This document shows positions 12,699 to 24,009 of a stretch of 64,000 nt of DNA, piece after piece. Location of the stretch: the NCBI GenBank assembly GCA_930367205.1, contig OV884013.1, positions 122,704,293 through 122,768,292 on the forward strand, written 5' to 3'. The position numbers and the translations under genes are program-made. The notes under the pieces were generated by a model. It saw nothing but the letters and a program-made list of their open reading frames with translations. It was not told the DNA's origin and made no database searches. Source of the DNA: Acanthosoma haemorrhoidale. Taxonomy: Eukaryota; Arthropoda; Insecta; Hemiptera; Acanthosomatidae. How positions within the stretch are numbered: the first letter of the stretch is position 1; the number at the start of each line of letters is the position of its first letter.

Positions 12699-13320
12699 TA
12701 TTTTGTGTTAAAATTGATTTACTCGATCCAATTGTTCGCTGTAAAGATTTTTCCAGGTATCAGCGATGAACGACCCCGCGAATACTCCACCAAACCCACA
12801 AAGGCGGCTTTTTGGAGTGTACTGTACTGCAATACCGGGTCATCCCGCGACAGAGGTGGAGCAAACCCCTAGCACTCCGTCATTTCCCAAAAATCAGTTT
12901 AATCTTCTGGACCCCCGATGGGAGTCGTACAAGAGATTAAGCTGATAATAACAGATACTACACTTAGCTACTGGCTTAGCTGTACTTCGTGCCGATTCAT
13001 GCGGAGATAGATTTTTGGATTATCATAGAGGACCCATTTTTCATCTCCGCCTCACCCACCATACTCGCCCGATATTGCGCCATAGGATTTCCATCAATTC
13101 CGATCGCTAAAAATTTGAAAATTGATGTCCAAAATGACATCTCCAGATATTTTTCACAAAAACCAATTGGTTTTTTCGATTCGGCATTGAAAATTTGCAC
13201 ACTAGATGGCAAAACGTTGCTGATAACGAGGGTGATTACATCATTGATTAAAAACAAAAACTTGTTAAAAATTTATTTTTAGGCTTTAATGTAAAATAAA
13301 AACGACATCACTTTCTGGTC
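12377..13320. mobile_element. Palindromic mariner remnant: two transposase tails in divergent orientation (M5)
   Basis: The left end has TA followed by AAGGGTATCCCAGAATTAAC, nearly the same terminus as M1-M4. The left half (about 12,400-12,690) read on the minus strand and the right half (about 13,030-13,318) read on the plus strand are homologous over ~280 bp. Both encode a mariner transposase C-terminus. The right arm lacks the outer terminal repeat. Between the arms is ~340 bp that is not clearly duplicated. The layout is head-to-head, as if two 3' halves had been joined after loss of both 5' halves. Confidence 0.75.
12989..13282 (+). pseudogene. Mariner transposase C-terminus (right arm of M5)
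   Basis: The plus-strand frame carries ILARYCAIGFPSIPIAKNLK, then ISRYFSQKPIGFFDSALKIC. It is the same protein segment as the left arm with more substitutions, and has lost the RW.K reading. The TSSTV-type N-terminus seen in M2 and M4 is absent. It is non-functional. Confidence 0.65.
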
Positions 13321-14431
13321 CCCCTATTATTTGTATTCAGTTTCTCTCATGAGGCTGTAAAGACCACGTCCAGATCCGACCCATGACTAAACAGTTAGCC
13401 TCGTTGCTGCGATGACGGCGTACTTTCAAGAATAGCCCGCGAACTGGGACAGAGACAACACGACGTTCTTGGAGACATAGTAAATAATGAACCACGAGGT
13501 ATATTAGTTTTCGTCTGGCTCCATGATGTGACGCAATGATCTGGAATTTTAATTACTCTTACCATTACTTTATATAATCAAAGTGTGTATATATATCTTG
13601 AATATCGGTTTGATGAATCGTTGTTAGTATAATATAATGTCAAAGTATGAAAATATAATGATATAGTGACACACCGCTCAGAAACCGCATCAAGGCTTAG
13701 GCTTTACATTGTCTGTGAATGAAACTGTGAAACGTTTGCCGGACTACTTAAAAACATTCAATCAAGGTTAGCTGAAAAACCGAATTGGAATAATGTGCCG
13801 GTAGGCCCGTAGCAACGATGGCAATAATGGCCACTTAAACAGCTCATTAATATCAACAGAGGGCCCGCCAATGGGCAGAGCCCCCGCTAATGAGGACATA
13901 TATCATTGGTTAGAAGCGGAACCAATCAGCGGGGCCTTCCATCGGCGGTCCGTTTCTTCACGTTCGGTTTTTACAATCCCTTAACACACACACTCACAGG
14001 CAGAGGAAGGAAACGAGTGAACTGCCTAGTCGGCGCGTGTTTAACACAGAACTATTTCAATACCTCACCAATCAGTTATACAACTATACAAAAGAGTAAA
14101 AAACAATGATCTATTTGTTATTTATTGTTTTTTATAGTTAGGAAGTAAACATTTAAATAAAGCATCGTTCCTTTTTGGTAAGAACGCCGCCCCCCAAAAA
14201 TAAATCATATTGTAAAGTTTCTGTCTTGTAAAGATGACCACTTTAGTTGGTTGAGTGTTCAAATTGTTGAAATCCCGCGCTTGCTAGTATAAAATTTTAC
14301 TGATAGTTATTAATTATTACCATTAAGTTTTATTATAAATCAATAATATTATCTACTGGCATTAATCAAGGGTATGTTTTTTTTATCCTTTCTTTGGTTT
14401 TATTTATTTTGTTAGCATGTTGTGACCTATA
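13321..14431. other. Unannotated DNA with a GC-richer unique patch
   Basis: 13,670-14,060 is GC-richer. ATTGGTT at ~13,905 and AACCAAT at ~13,920 face each other ~8 bp apart, an inverted CCAAT-like pair, but no gene start can be linked to it. A 67-codon plus-strand frame (13,906-14,109) has no family resemblance. Confidence 0.3.
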
Positions 14432-14433
14432 TA

Positions 14434-15240
14434 AAGGGTGTCCCAGAATTAACGCAAGATTTGATTTAAATAGAAAACATAGTTTTTAGTATTTTTGTTG
14501 TTATTTTTTTATTGAATTATAAAGTAAATAGGATAGGGTTATTTATGGAATAACACATCGGGCAAATGGCCTCCACGACTTTGCTGGCACACACTCACTC
14601 TTTTGTCGAAATTTTCCATGACCATTTGGCATAAATGTGGTTGAATTTCCTCTTTTAATGCAAGGGTGGATGTGGGCTTGTTGACATACACCTTTGACTT
14701 TAAATAACCCCATAAAAAGAAATCTAAAGGTGTTAAATCACACGATCTAGGGGGCCAATTTTTTCATGTTTCATGGGCTGTATGGCATGTGGCATCGTCT
14801 TGTTGAAACCACATATTGGGCACATCAATATCATCCAATTTTGGCACAAAGAACTGTGCGTACGACACTGAATTTAAGTTCCTGGATTTTGATCAACACT
14901 CTCACGAACTGCTTTCATATTGACATTTTGGACGACCAGTGTGTTTAGTGTCTCCAACTGATTCAGTCCCCTAAATTTTTCAATTAATCTCTTCACAGTT
15001 GATGAAGTCAAAACACTATTCCGACCATATTTGGAATGAAATTTTCGAACTGCGGCTGCCAAACTTTCATTATTTTTGAGATAATATTTAACAATCAAGA
15101 CACGTTGTTCTATCGTGTAACGCTCCATTTTTCCTAGCCCTAAACTGTCAGCTGTCTAATTGTTTTTTTTTTAGGGTTGCCAGCACTTTACTGCACAAAT
15201 GGCGGCAAATTCAAATCTTGTGTTAATTCTGGGACACCCT
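14434..15240 (-). mobile_element. Deleted Tc1/mariner-superfamily element M2
   Basis: The ~807-bp element has the AAGGGTGTCCCAGAATTAAC terminus at the left and its inverted partner at the right. TA precedes the left end; the right end has lost the last two bases of the terminal repeat. The transposase runs on the minus strand: an open N-terminus (14,874-15,128), then a deletion junction, then a C-terminal part broken by stops. The internal deletion starts at nearly the same place as in M1 and M3. Confidence 0.85.
14874..15128 (-). pseudogene. N-terminal DNA-binding part of DUF4817-type transposase in M2
   Basis: The start reads MERYTIEQRVLIVKYYLKNN, which M4 shares, so this is the family start codon. 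It is followed by a helix-turn-helix region ending in SSTVKRLIEKF. The sequence then reads VRESVDQNPGT and stops at the deletion junction. The 84 residues would bind DNA at most. No DDE residues are in frame. Confidence 0.8.
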
Positions 15241-15242
15241 AT

Positions 15243-15973
15243 ATGTATAGTGTGACGTCTGGGAAAAAACCGTTCCTATAAAATTAATAAAATCGATAAT
15301 TACTTGGTAATTTAAACAACAAACTCTTCCATCATGATGAGTAGAGCTCCGAAGGAATGGTCTGTACTTTTCTTGTAATAAAAAATAATTGAAAAATAAT
15401 GACGACCCGTTAGAAATATTTACGGATAAATGAGTTGAAAGTTTAAGGATAAAGAAAGTATTTTTTCGTATGGTTTCCCGGATCACGCCAGACAAAAACC
15501 GCTTATTTCGTCTAGTTCCCGAGCAATTCTTCCCTGCCCAACCCATTCCCTATCTGCTACAGCTATCAGCCGCCGCACCCACTCCCAGATCTGAGCCTGA
15601 GATCTCCCAGGTCCTCCAAGGATACACCGCTTACAAGGGAGGATGGTGGATTTTATGTCGTTCCTCAAGGACCTTGTGTCCGCTCCTGAAACGTTCTAAT
15701 CTTTGGTGTTACTGTGTGACATTCCGCGCCTCGTCTCGGAAATAAATTACTTGCCTTAATTACAGGATTGGCCGCCAGATAAAGGAAGAGTTTTTGTAAT
15801 ATCGGAAAAGCGTTCTTTGAAAATATATTATTAAGTAGATAAGATGTTTCCGTTGTTGGTAGGAATGGCGACTTATGGCCTGGTGTAACCTGTTGTAGGA
15901 AAGAAAATGTCTCAGTTCATTATTCCATGATTATAAATTGTAATAAAGATAATCGCGGTTTTCAATTTATATG
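15243..15973. other. Unique DNA with a GC-richer patch
   Basis: 15,470-15,745 is GC-richer and open on both strands (91 codons plus; 61 codons minus at 15,483-15,668, containing WVRRLIAVADREWVG). I recognise neither product. The overlap of two open frames argues for composition rather than two genes. Confidence 0.3.
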
Positions 15974-16141
15974 TTAACACGTTGATTGCCATGGCAATTT
16001 TCAAAAATCTGCCCTCAAATAACAATTTGATTTAATCATATTATATTATTAAAAACTCTAATTCTAGTGCATAGTTATCGTCAAAAAGCATAAAAAATGT
16101 GTTTTAAAAAAAAAAAAAAAAGTCTTACGAATTATCCCGTA

Positions 16142-16290
16142 GTGGGAGACTCTACTAAGTACATATTGTACCCAGAGATCGCCGTCTTGTACGGAAAGGA
16201 TCTTTTCCAAGGAGGTACTAGTTTTAGCGAGTCAAAGCCAGAGAATCCCACTAGGAAGGTGTGGGGTCTGACAACACGGAACTAAAACAT
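16142..16290. repeat. 149-bp direct repeat, copy 1, inside the piggyBac-like element
   Basis: It is about 97% identical to 16,747-16,895, exactly 605 bp away. It holds several small dyads, such as GGTACA/TGTACC and GGAAA/TTTCC around GGATCT. It starts GTGGGA, with TCCCAC about 110 bases on. The copies might be terminal repeats of a miniature element or an internal duplication. Confidence 0.9.
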
Positions 16291-16746
16291 AGCAAGGTTA
16301 GGAAGAAAGGTGCTGCGTTAATTAAATAAGAAAGCCATGGTTCGAGCAGAACAACAATCGCCAGTAAAGAGAGAGAGGGAACTCGCCAAGAACAGAACAG
16401 GGTGAGGGGCACCCGCTGAGAGAAGTACGAGTCTACCCGGCCACTGCCCGGCGTGCGTCTAAGAACGAAAGAAAGAGTAAAATAAATAAACTTGTTGCCT
16501 TTGACCTTTGCTGGTGGCCTAGTCGGCGGGCAGCTTTATTCGTATTGATCTAGTTCCTATAAGATCTTAGAAGGTGTTCCCTTTTACAGTGCGCTATGTT
16601 CAGGAGAAGAGGTACAGGGTAGGTATTATAGGTAGTTCACTTGGTCTTGGAATGACCACGAATTCACACTCAATATCTGAGGGTAGGTGAAAACCGTCCG
16701 GATTCCGAAGGCGAGTGTGAACCGGTAAGAGGCAGACTGGGTCGCT

Positions 16747-16895
16747 GTGGGAGACTCTACTAGGTACATTTTGTACCCAGAGATCGCCGTCTTGTACGGA
16801 AAGGATCTTTTCCAAGGAGGTACTAGTTTTAGCGAGTCAAAGCCAGAGAATCCCACTAGGAAGGTGTGGGGTCTGACAACACGGGACTAAAACAT
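16747..16895. repeat. 149-bp direct repeat, copy 2
   Basis: It matches 16,142-16,290 with about four differences. A much more diverged relative can be seen at about 20,200-20,320 (AGGTACATTTTGTAG start, CTCTAGGAAGG end), so this sequence is dispersed outside the piggyBac-like element too. Confidence 0.9.
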
Positions 16896-16987
16896 CTGTA
16901 ACAGAAATCTCTTCGCGGAAGCCAACTACGAGATAATTCGCACGCAGACACGCACAGACCTGTCGCTTCTCTAAAGCTGAACCCAAT

Positions 16988-17254
16988 ATGGATAAGAAAA
17001 GACCACTTACTCAAAATGGAATAGAGTACTACCCAAATCTATTTGATTCAGAAATTGACGGGATTTTCGGTGAGGCTCAAAAGAATCTTTTGAGAATTCA
17101 AGTGATAGTGAAGATGAAGTCGTCTCCGAACCTGAATATAATGACGATTCCCAAGCAACAACATCAAATGCCAATGGTAATTAGTAGACAGAAATTCGAC
17201 AAAATCCTTAATTATTTTCCCAGTTCTTTTCCCAGAAGCCATCTATCGATATAG
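16988..17254 (+). pseudogene. piggyBac-like transposase N-terminus, frameshifted
   Basis: It starts MDKKRPLTQNGIEYYPNLFD at an ATG preceded by a 5' UTR-like stretch, and runs on as SEIDG. At ~17,100 the acidic segment expected of piggyBac transposases continues in another frame, where SSDSEDEVVSEPEYNDDSQA can be read. A one- or two-base frameshift is therefore inferred. The catalytic DDD domain and the C-terminal zinc-binding region are absent. Only ~90 of the expected ~550-600 residues remain. Confidence 0.68.
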
Positions 17255-17391
17255 CCCTGATATATTTCCAGTTTAATCGTAGCTGCACAAAAATGGCAAG
17301 TAAGCACAGGGCGAGATAACTCGTAGCTGGTGGCGTCCTAGAAAAGAACGCAATCTACGAGTTATCTCCTAGTTGGCAGTCAACGTGTTAA

Positions 17392-18711
17392 ATAGTCAAT
17401 TGAATCTCAGATAAAAGGGTTTTGATGTAAAACTAAATAAGAGTAATGAATTTCATATGTTTTACCATATCATGATATCATTACTTTTACCATCACCAGA
17501 TCATTACTGTGCTCGTAATACTAAATCAAAATTGTAGACATGATATTTTGCATGATAGTGTTATACATCATATATTTGTGATTCTAACAACATTGAATCA
17601 TTTCAATTACAAATTAAGTATTTTCCTGTTTTATTCCTATATCAGTGCGGTACCGATTTAAAATATATCTTTCTTGATAATGAGCATTTGAGTGGGCAAT
17701 AATCACTTCATTAAAATATATCTTTCTTGATAATAAGTATTTGAGTGGGCAATAATCACTTCATTAAAATTGTATGATTAGTTACAAATTATATTTTAAA
17801 GTATTTTCATTTTTTATGATTAGACAAATATGAGTATTAGGAAATCGAGGAGAAAAGTCTTGTCATTTGCGATTGGTGGTAAAAGCTGGACTTACGCGCA
17901 CTTAAGAGGACTTGACTCTGGGGAGATAAAGCCATAGGCACGAGTAAAAGGCATTTGGAAAATTATTCACAGCGGATATTGGCGGAGTGGAAGCAGTGAA
18001 ACCGTCAGACCATAAACACCCCAGCCCTGTTTATGAGCCAGTAGTCGAGTATCTATGCGGTCCGTAAACCTGACAAGCAACCAGTTAGACATTTAAAGCG
18101 ACCGAAGGTCCGTGGAGCTAGAAAGTGTGGAGATCGCGAAAGATCAGGGTTTGTATGGTCAGACGGAATGCTGCTGGACGACAGTGTATACATACGCAAA
18201 GTATGCTTCCGATTCAGTGAGGTTGGGCCAGAGCTAATTAGTACAAGAGATACCTTAAGTATCCAAAGTTACCAAAGGGAAGCATTAATGGTTTGTATTT
18301 GAAAATATTGCCGTTTTAAGGTCACGTAACGCAGTAGTTATCGGTGACAATTCTTCGGCTTACAAATTGGCGATCTTAATCTCTTTTAGATACTTGATGG
18401 TGGCTGCTTGGCTTGCTCCAGGATTTGAGTAAATTGTCGTTTAGATACCGGGTACTTTGTGTATTTTAGGCATGTAAAGAACTAGTCAACTGCGAGTGTT
18501 ACCACGCGATTCATAGAGATTCGTAGATGGGTCAGCTTGGCATGGCCTTAACATGTTGTCTCTTCTTAATTGTCAGGTGTTCGTGGGAGTTCTTTCAAGT
18601 TTCTCAAATGATACAAGTTGATTCGTTCCATTTTTATTCGTCAATAGAACTTTCTACTCAAGCAAGTGCGAATTTCGAGCAAGGCAATTGGAAATTGATC
18701 AAACTCATTAG
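17392..18711. other. Unannotated DNA with a 53-bp tandem duplication
   Basis: 17,658-17,710 and 17,711-17,763 are adjacent near-identical 53-bp copies (ATATCTTTCTTGATAAT...GTGGGCAATAATCACTTCA). 17,880-18,260 is GC-richer and unique. No gene is recognised. Confidence 0.5.
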
Positions 18712-19226
18712 ACAATAAGTAATTGTGATAAATGTTTTCATTCATACAGTATTTACAAACAGCCCAGGGACCTCCCAAATAAACTTGGTTGTCACCTCCC
18801 TCGCATGCCAAAGAGGAAGTGGAGTCTTGGAAAGTCCCCCACGCCCCTCCGTCAGCCACGTCACCGAATACGAGCCAGCGGAGGCTGACCAAGAGTGCGA
18901 GAGCCCCAGACGCTCAGGACACGATTGGAGAAACTGGCCATTGCCAGGACTCCCACTGTCACGTATTTATAGCAGGTCACGAGGCCACTGCCGTTTCAGT
19001 CTATGAGGAGGATTATAGGGATGAGTGGTGCAGTGACTGTGCTAGGGGATTAGGGTGGTTGGATAGACTAATTTTGTTGCTTACGTAATAAGGGGCATTT
19101 ACTATTCTTAGGACTTTTGATTGAAAGGATTGGATATTCTTGATGTTCGACTTTTTTGCTGTCCCCCATAGCTCTATTCCGTATGTCCAGATTGGCTTAA
19201 GTATAACTTTGTAAATTAGTAATTTA
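18712..19226 (-). mobile_element. LINE-A fragment (3' UTR and end of ORF2)
   Basis: On the minus strand it matches other LINE-A copies from the 3' UTR through about 100 codons of ORF2 C-terminus, with internal deletions. The extreme 3' end (AATAAAG and hairpin) is missing on the left. Frames on the plus strand across this piece are antisense artefacts. Confidence 0.8.
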
Positions 19227-20194
19227 TTTTCTGAATTGGAAATTAAAGCTTATTTTGCCTCAGCGAGACAAATATCCACTTTTTAGTAATGGATAAACAA
19301 ATGTTTTCACATAAAGAATACAGGAATGCTTCTTACATATTTTCAAAACATTTCGTATACATATATTTTAACTATTCATGTATATTGTCAATATTGCATC
19401 AATGAAGTTATGAATAAAATCATTTCTCACAATTACTCTTTGTCCTATTAGGCGAATCGGAATAGTTCCTTTTTTTAATTCAACCAACCTGCATAACTCA
19501 GAAGACTAAATTCAGAAATTATCCATACACCAAACACGTGACAAAGAGCGATCCATGTACGTTTCATAAACATTCTACATTCCGACTGTTTGGCTTCCTC
19601 CCCGATTTCGGATTATCTCATCGATGACTCCTTTGCCAAGTGATATCAACCCGATGAGTAATCGAGCAGCCTCTAATGAGGGCTTATGAACATACTGCTT
19701 GCATCAGTGCTGACCTAAGTGATCCAACACGCAGGGGCATAGGTGTGTTCATTCATTGTATCTGAGTGGCTAGAACAGTTAAGGGCGTTGCAGGTTAATT
19801 AGTTTTGTGGCATCTGTGCATACTGAGACAAAAAACTAAGCGATTGATATGAAAAAAAAGAAAGTATAATATAATATGAACCATTCTGAGGGTGCCTGAA
19901 ATGAAAATGATGCTGTTTGAAAAGGTTTGTACAAGTAGATACGGCAGGGTTGTCCAGAGAAGCTTGTCTGATGTGACAAAGCAACTTGTTCATGAGAACG
20001 CTTGTTAGATAATAAAATGTTTTCGACGGTCCAAGTTATGACTTTCAGTTTTTTAGTTCAAATAGCCACAGTAATCTTTTATGACATTTCCATGAGATTC
20101 AGTTTCCAAAGGGACAACCGGTGTTTTCTAAATACTCTTGTTACTGTACGTGTAGTCATGAATGAAGTGGAAATGTGGGGAGCGTACACAGTAA
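19227..20194. other. Unannotated AT-rich DNA
   Basis: No gene or shared repeat was noticed here. Confidence 0.45.
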
Positions 20195-20330
20195 GCAATG
20201 CAGCTAGGTACATTTTGTAGGGCCCCAGAAGTCGTCGTCTGCATGGCAGGGGTTGCTTCCGAAGGTATGCTAGTTTAGCGGGGAAGGCCAGGGAACTCCT
20301 CTAGGAAGGTCGTAGAGGCTGCCAGTGCCG
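20195..20330. repeat. Diverged relative of the 149-bp repeat at 16.1/16.7 kb
   Basis: Shared order of short blocks: AGGTACATTTTGTA, then a GTCGTCGTCTG-type block, then TAGTTTAGCG, then CTCTAGGAAGG. It suggests that the 149-bp sequence belongs to a dispersed family. Confidence 0.45.
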
Positions 20331-20385
20331 GAGGGAAGATTAAGAAAGAGAGGTACTGATGTAATTTATTTCGATTTCTTCTTTT

Positions 20386-20945
20386 TAACCCCTAGCTTAG
20401 ATTTTAAATATATACAACAATATAACATATAAAAAAGAGCTGTGTATGGCTCCTTTTACTGCATGCTATACATACCAAGCAGTTATTGCTAACCTAACAT
20501 CTGTCTTTATGTTGTTAGAAATTGTACACAATCCAAAAACGAATAGGTGCTTACCTTTGGACTACACATGGGGACCTAAAACTAACTTAATTATAGAGCG
20601 TTCCCGTCTCGACTGCCTGCTGCCATCGATGGGGTAACGGAGCGGGAGTAATTTTGTTAAACAGGGAGTTTGTCATGTATTGCAGCGAATCAAAGAATTT
20701 GATATGTCTAAGGCGAATGAATTAATCCCCCGTAGGAAGCTCAAAATCTTCATGGAGCTCACTGTTCCTCCGCTGCTAGAAAAAAAGTATGTCGGACTTC
20801 TTTAATGAGTATACCGTTCTCAAACTGTTGGAGTCGCTTTGCTGCCGCTGACTATGCACCGTACAGCAGAGCCAGAGTGTGCTCTTGTCATGAGCTTGAG
20901 ATGCTGAGATAGAAGTCGTGTTTGTTTTAACTTTCTCGCAAAACG
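20386..20945 (-). mobile_element. Decayed LINE-B relative
   Basis: Minus-strand similarity to the LINE-B ORF2 end: the CTGCTGCCATCGATGGGG block near the stop, then a TTGTTAAACAGGGAGTTTG block corresponding to NPVFNT. Stops and indels break the frame. The 3' UTR (20,386-20,600) resembles the 2.2-kb copy and differs from the 7.4- and 49.4-kb copies, so at least two subfamilies exist. Confidence 0.65.
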
Positions 20946-22302
20946 TCTACAATAAAGGAGCTACATGTAAAAAAGCTCAAAATGTCTGCCTTAAATAGTC
21001 AGGTCATTCATGCGCGCAGCCAATGATAGTCGTTGGCCTATCAGGGGCTACTACTCAATCGCCTCTAGTAAGCGCTTGAGGTGTCGGGAGCGTGAATTAG
21101 TCCCATCTCTCTGTACTGACGCCGTTTTATTGATGTAAGTGTACGGAAAGGTAGGCTGGTGTTTTTTGTTCCGTGGACAGTTTAACTTCTTTTTGTCCGT
21201 GGTGAAGAAGTTATACCAAATGTTCAAAAATGTAATCCGTTCGAGAAGACACTGTCTTCTATGAAGGTGAGTTCTTCTGCAACCCGAAACGACAGCATTC
21301 TTCGTCGAAAATCATTTGTTCTTTGCGTCGAAAGCACGACTTTCAATAGCCTGTGTTATGTAAAGTATGTATCGGTAAGAAACTTATCTATCGGTATTAA
21401 GAATGACAATGAAGTCTGACGAGATGGCCGGAGGCGATACCCAACGATGCCACTAGCAATAAACAGAGCCGGCACGAACGCGGCCTTCGGGCGTCTGCAT
21501 CACGCTGTAATAGTTTCTTATCACGTCTTCATCTGAATTTTAAATCCATCCACTGTCGAAGTGGGGGTCCGACACTCGGCACGGAGATCTGCAACCGTTG
21601 AGGGATTCTTTGTCGGCTGCCTTGGCAGAAATATCCTCAGGTTTTACATAAAACAGCCTTCCCGGCTTCTTATTGGCACCCCATCTCTTTTAACGGCTGC
21701 TTACATCAGGGCCTTCTTTATCTTTTATAGGGCCTCCTTGTTTCTTTCTTTGATTGGGGGAGGCTTCTCTCAGCTGTTCTGTGAATACGAAACACCTCGC
21801 TCACATGCAGGGGGACTAGCCAATGAGTATTACCTCTCAAAAAAGGCCGATTCTATACAATTATAGCTGGTTGAGAGATAACAAAAAGTTGTGGCTGTCA
21901 ATTTATTGTATACAAAAAAGATTCGCCTTATAGCAGTTCTCATGTGTAATGATGCTCATCATTAAAGTTAGCGTGATCATCAAAAGAAGTATTGGCCAAT
22001 CACGACTAAAAAGGGGGTGACATTAAACAAAAATCTAAAGTTCATTCAAACTCAACAGGAATAATTTTCCAGAGCTAATACAGGTCTAGGTCGAACACAG
22101 CGAGGTCATGACCAGTGACCCTAAAAACTTATTTTTGACTTTGCGGAGTGGATTTTTAGTTTAAGTAAACATTCTATCTTCTTTTTTGATAAGAGTTACA
22201 ACAGTGATCAAACTCAAGGAATAGAAATATTCTAGGCCTTTGACCATACCAAAAATACTCTTATGGGTAACAGGTAAACGAGGTATAAATAAAAAAATAT
22301 AA
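20946..22302. other. Unique DNA, GC-richer in 20,990-21,600
   Basis: A GC-rich patch with CpG. A short frame at 21,220 ends near AAGGTGAGT (about 21,262), which would serve as a splice donor. No product is recognised and a 101-codon frame at 21,561-21,866 has no family resemblance. It could hold a host first exon; this is weak. Confidence 0.25.
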
Positions 22303-23085
22303 CTTCTTTATTGTGCTAAAATTACAATCTGCCTTATTAGGCAATAAGTAATTGAGATAAATGCTCTCATTCATACAGTATTTACAGACAGCCCAGAGGC
22401 CTGCGAAAGAGGAAGTGGAGTCTTGGGAAGTCCCCCTCGCTCCTCCGTCAGCCGCGTCACTTGATAAGAGCCAGTGGAGGCTGACCAAGAACGCGAGACC
22501 ACAGACGCTCCAGGACATGATTGGAGAAACTGGCCATTGCCAGGACTCCCACTGTCACGCATTTATAGCAGGTCACGAGGCCACTGCCGTTTCAATCTCC
22601 GAGGAGGGTTATAGGGATGAGTGGTGGAGTGCAATGACTGTGCTAGGGGATTAGGGTGGCTGGATAAGTTACTATGTAATTTCATGGACTTGGAAGGGAT
22701 GAGTTCAAGAATGTAAGCTATATTCAGATCGTTATGATGGCTTTTGTTGCTGACGTAATAAGGGGCATTTACTATATACGCTTGATGTTCGACTTTTTTG
22801 ATGTCCCCCATAGCTCTATTCCGTATGTCCGGATTGGTTTAAGTATAACTTTGTAGATTAGTAATTTGTTTTCTATTGAGAGATGAGATGTCCTTTGAAG
22901 TAGTCTGTACAGTTGTCTAAAGCGTCTGTTTAGTTATTGTCTTTTTAGCCTCGTGTGTGGGTTCTAGGTCAGTCCTTTGTCGAGATGGAAGCCTAAGTAC
23001 CGTACTGTCTCGGATACAGGGAGAGGAATAGAATTAAAATAAACTATTGGACAAGACTTGCGACAGAGGGTTAAGTTAATGTGGG
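22303..23085 (-). mobile_element. LINE-A copy, 5'-truncated
   Basis: The minus strand starts on the right inside ORF2 before the YLGFHLDKRL-type segment and ends on the left with AATAAAG. ORF2 is interrupted by indels. The open C-terminal stretch 22,563-22,811 reads VNAPYYVSNK, LNIAYILELIPSK and HPYNPPRRLKRQWPRDLL before the stop. This is the shared LINE-A C-terminus. Confidence 0.85.
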
Positions 23086-24009
23086 AACACACTATGTATA
23101 AATAGGAAATATATTGTGAACTCCGATGAACTCTCTGTGGGCTTAACAGTATTCATTCAAAACTTGACAAGGGAATTAAGTCAGCGAACGTCAGAATACT
23201 TTAATGATTTTTCTTAGAATCGCTGTTAGAAACTGCAAGAGTTAGGTACATTCTGGAAGGCCATAAAGTCCTGTGGTAGCCATGATTGCGCAGAGAAAAT
23301 AATAATTGCTCTTCTCGGCGCGCTAATAGCCCACCTAGCCATCATCTACTGCCTGCCGTTTAAGCAACATTATGAGGGCCTTGATTATCTGTCAACATAT
23401 ATAAAGGGAGATTGGCAAGGAGCCAGCTCGAGGGTCCGACAACTTTGCACCATCACACCGCCATTTCTGATTCAATAGCGTTTTCACCAGTTAAGGCGAT
23501 GTCAGGGCTTTTTATTTGTCTGTTATCTATACTAAACAGTTATTAAAGAGAATCATACGCCTATCATACTACCAATTAGAATGGATATGGATGAGGTATT
23601 ATTCGTGATTTACTTCAAAACCATCTGTAAAGAACGGTTAAAGCAAGTATGTACCAGTGTGGTTCAGTAGTTGACAGTTTTTAGAATTTTGTTGATTTTC
23701 AAAACCAGTAATGGTTATTATGCTTATTCTTTGTGTGTATGACACCCTGCCTTTTCCAGACTTTGGCAGCCCACTGTTCAAGGTAGACTTCTATAAAGTC
23801 CTACTTGATAACTACTATTATTTAACTTACGAGGGTGACCCAAAGGCAGGTACTTATTTACACGTTACATACACAATATATTTAATTATACAATACCAAA
23901 GTACTAAAACTTTCATCAGCCCAGCTGCTCGAGCAGCATTCAAGTGTTTTTTTAATTGAATCTCTGCTATAATTTTTATATCACCCACACTTCATGGTTT
24001 TTATTTAAA
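23086..24009. other. Unannotated DNA
   Basis: Nothing recognised. An 82-codon plus-strand frame (23,711-23,959) has no family resemblance. Confidence 0.4.

Larger units (their letters stand above)
15978..17387 (+). mobile_element. Non-autonomous piggyBac-like element
   Basis: TTAA lies at both outer edges (15,974-15,977 and 17,388-17,391). The termini are CACGTTGATTGCCA and the inverted TGGCAGTCAACGTG, which match at 13 of 14 positions. TTAA targeting with terminal repeats starting CA/CC is the hallmark of piggyBac. The element is ~1.4 kb, too short for the ~2.4 kb of autonomous members. It contains only a transposase N-terminus (from 16,988), two 149-bp direct repeats and several copies of a subterminal dyad motif. 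Confidence 0.82.

Noticed and set aside
13900..13930. Inverted CCAAT pair as a host promoter
   Set aside because: No TATA, initiator or gene start could be tied to it. Such pairs are common by chance.
18725..19088. Plus-strand open frames over LINE-A copies (also at 22.4, 24.1 and 31.9 kb)
   Set aside because: They are antisense to the LINE-A ORF2 end and 3' UTR. The minus-strand reading matches the shared retrotransposon protein.
21219..21275. Short frame ending at AAGGTGAGT as a first exon
   Set aside because: The frame is only ~14 codons and closes with a stop just before the donor-like site. Unsupported without transcripts.
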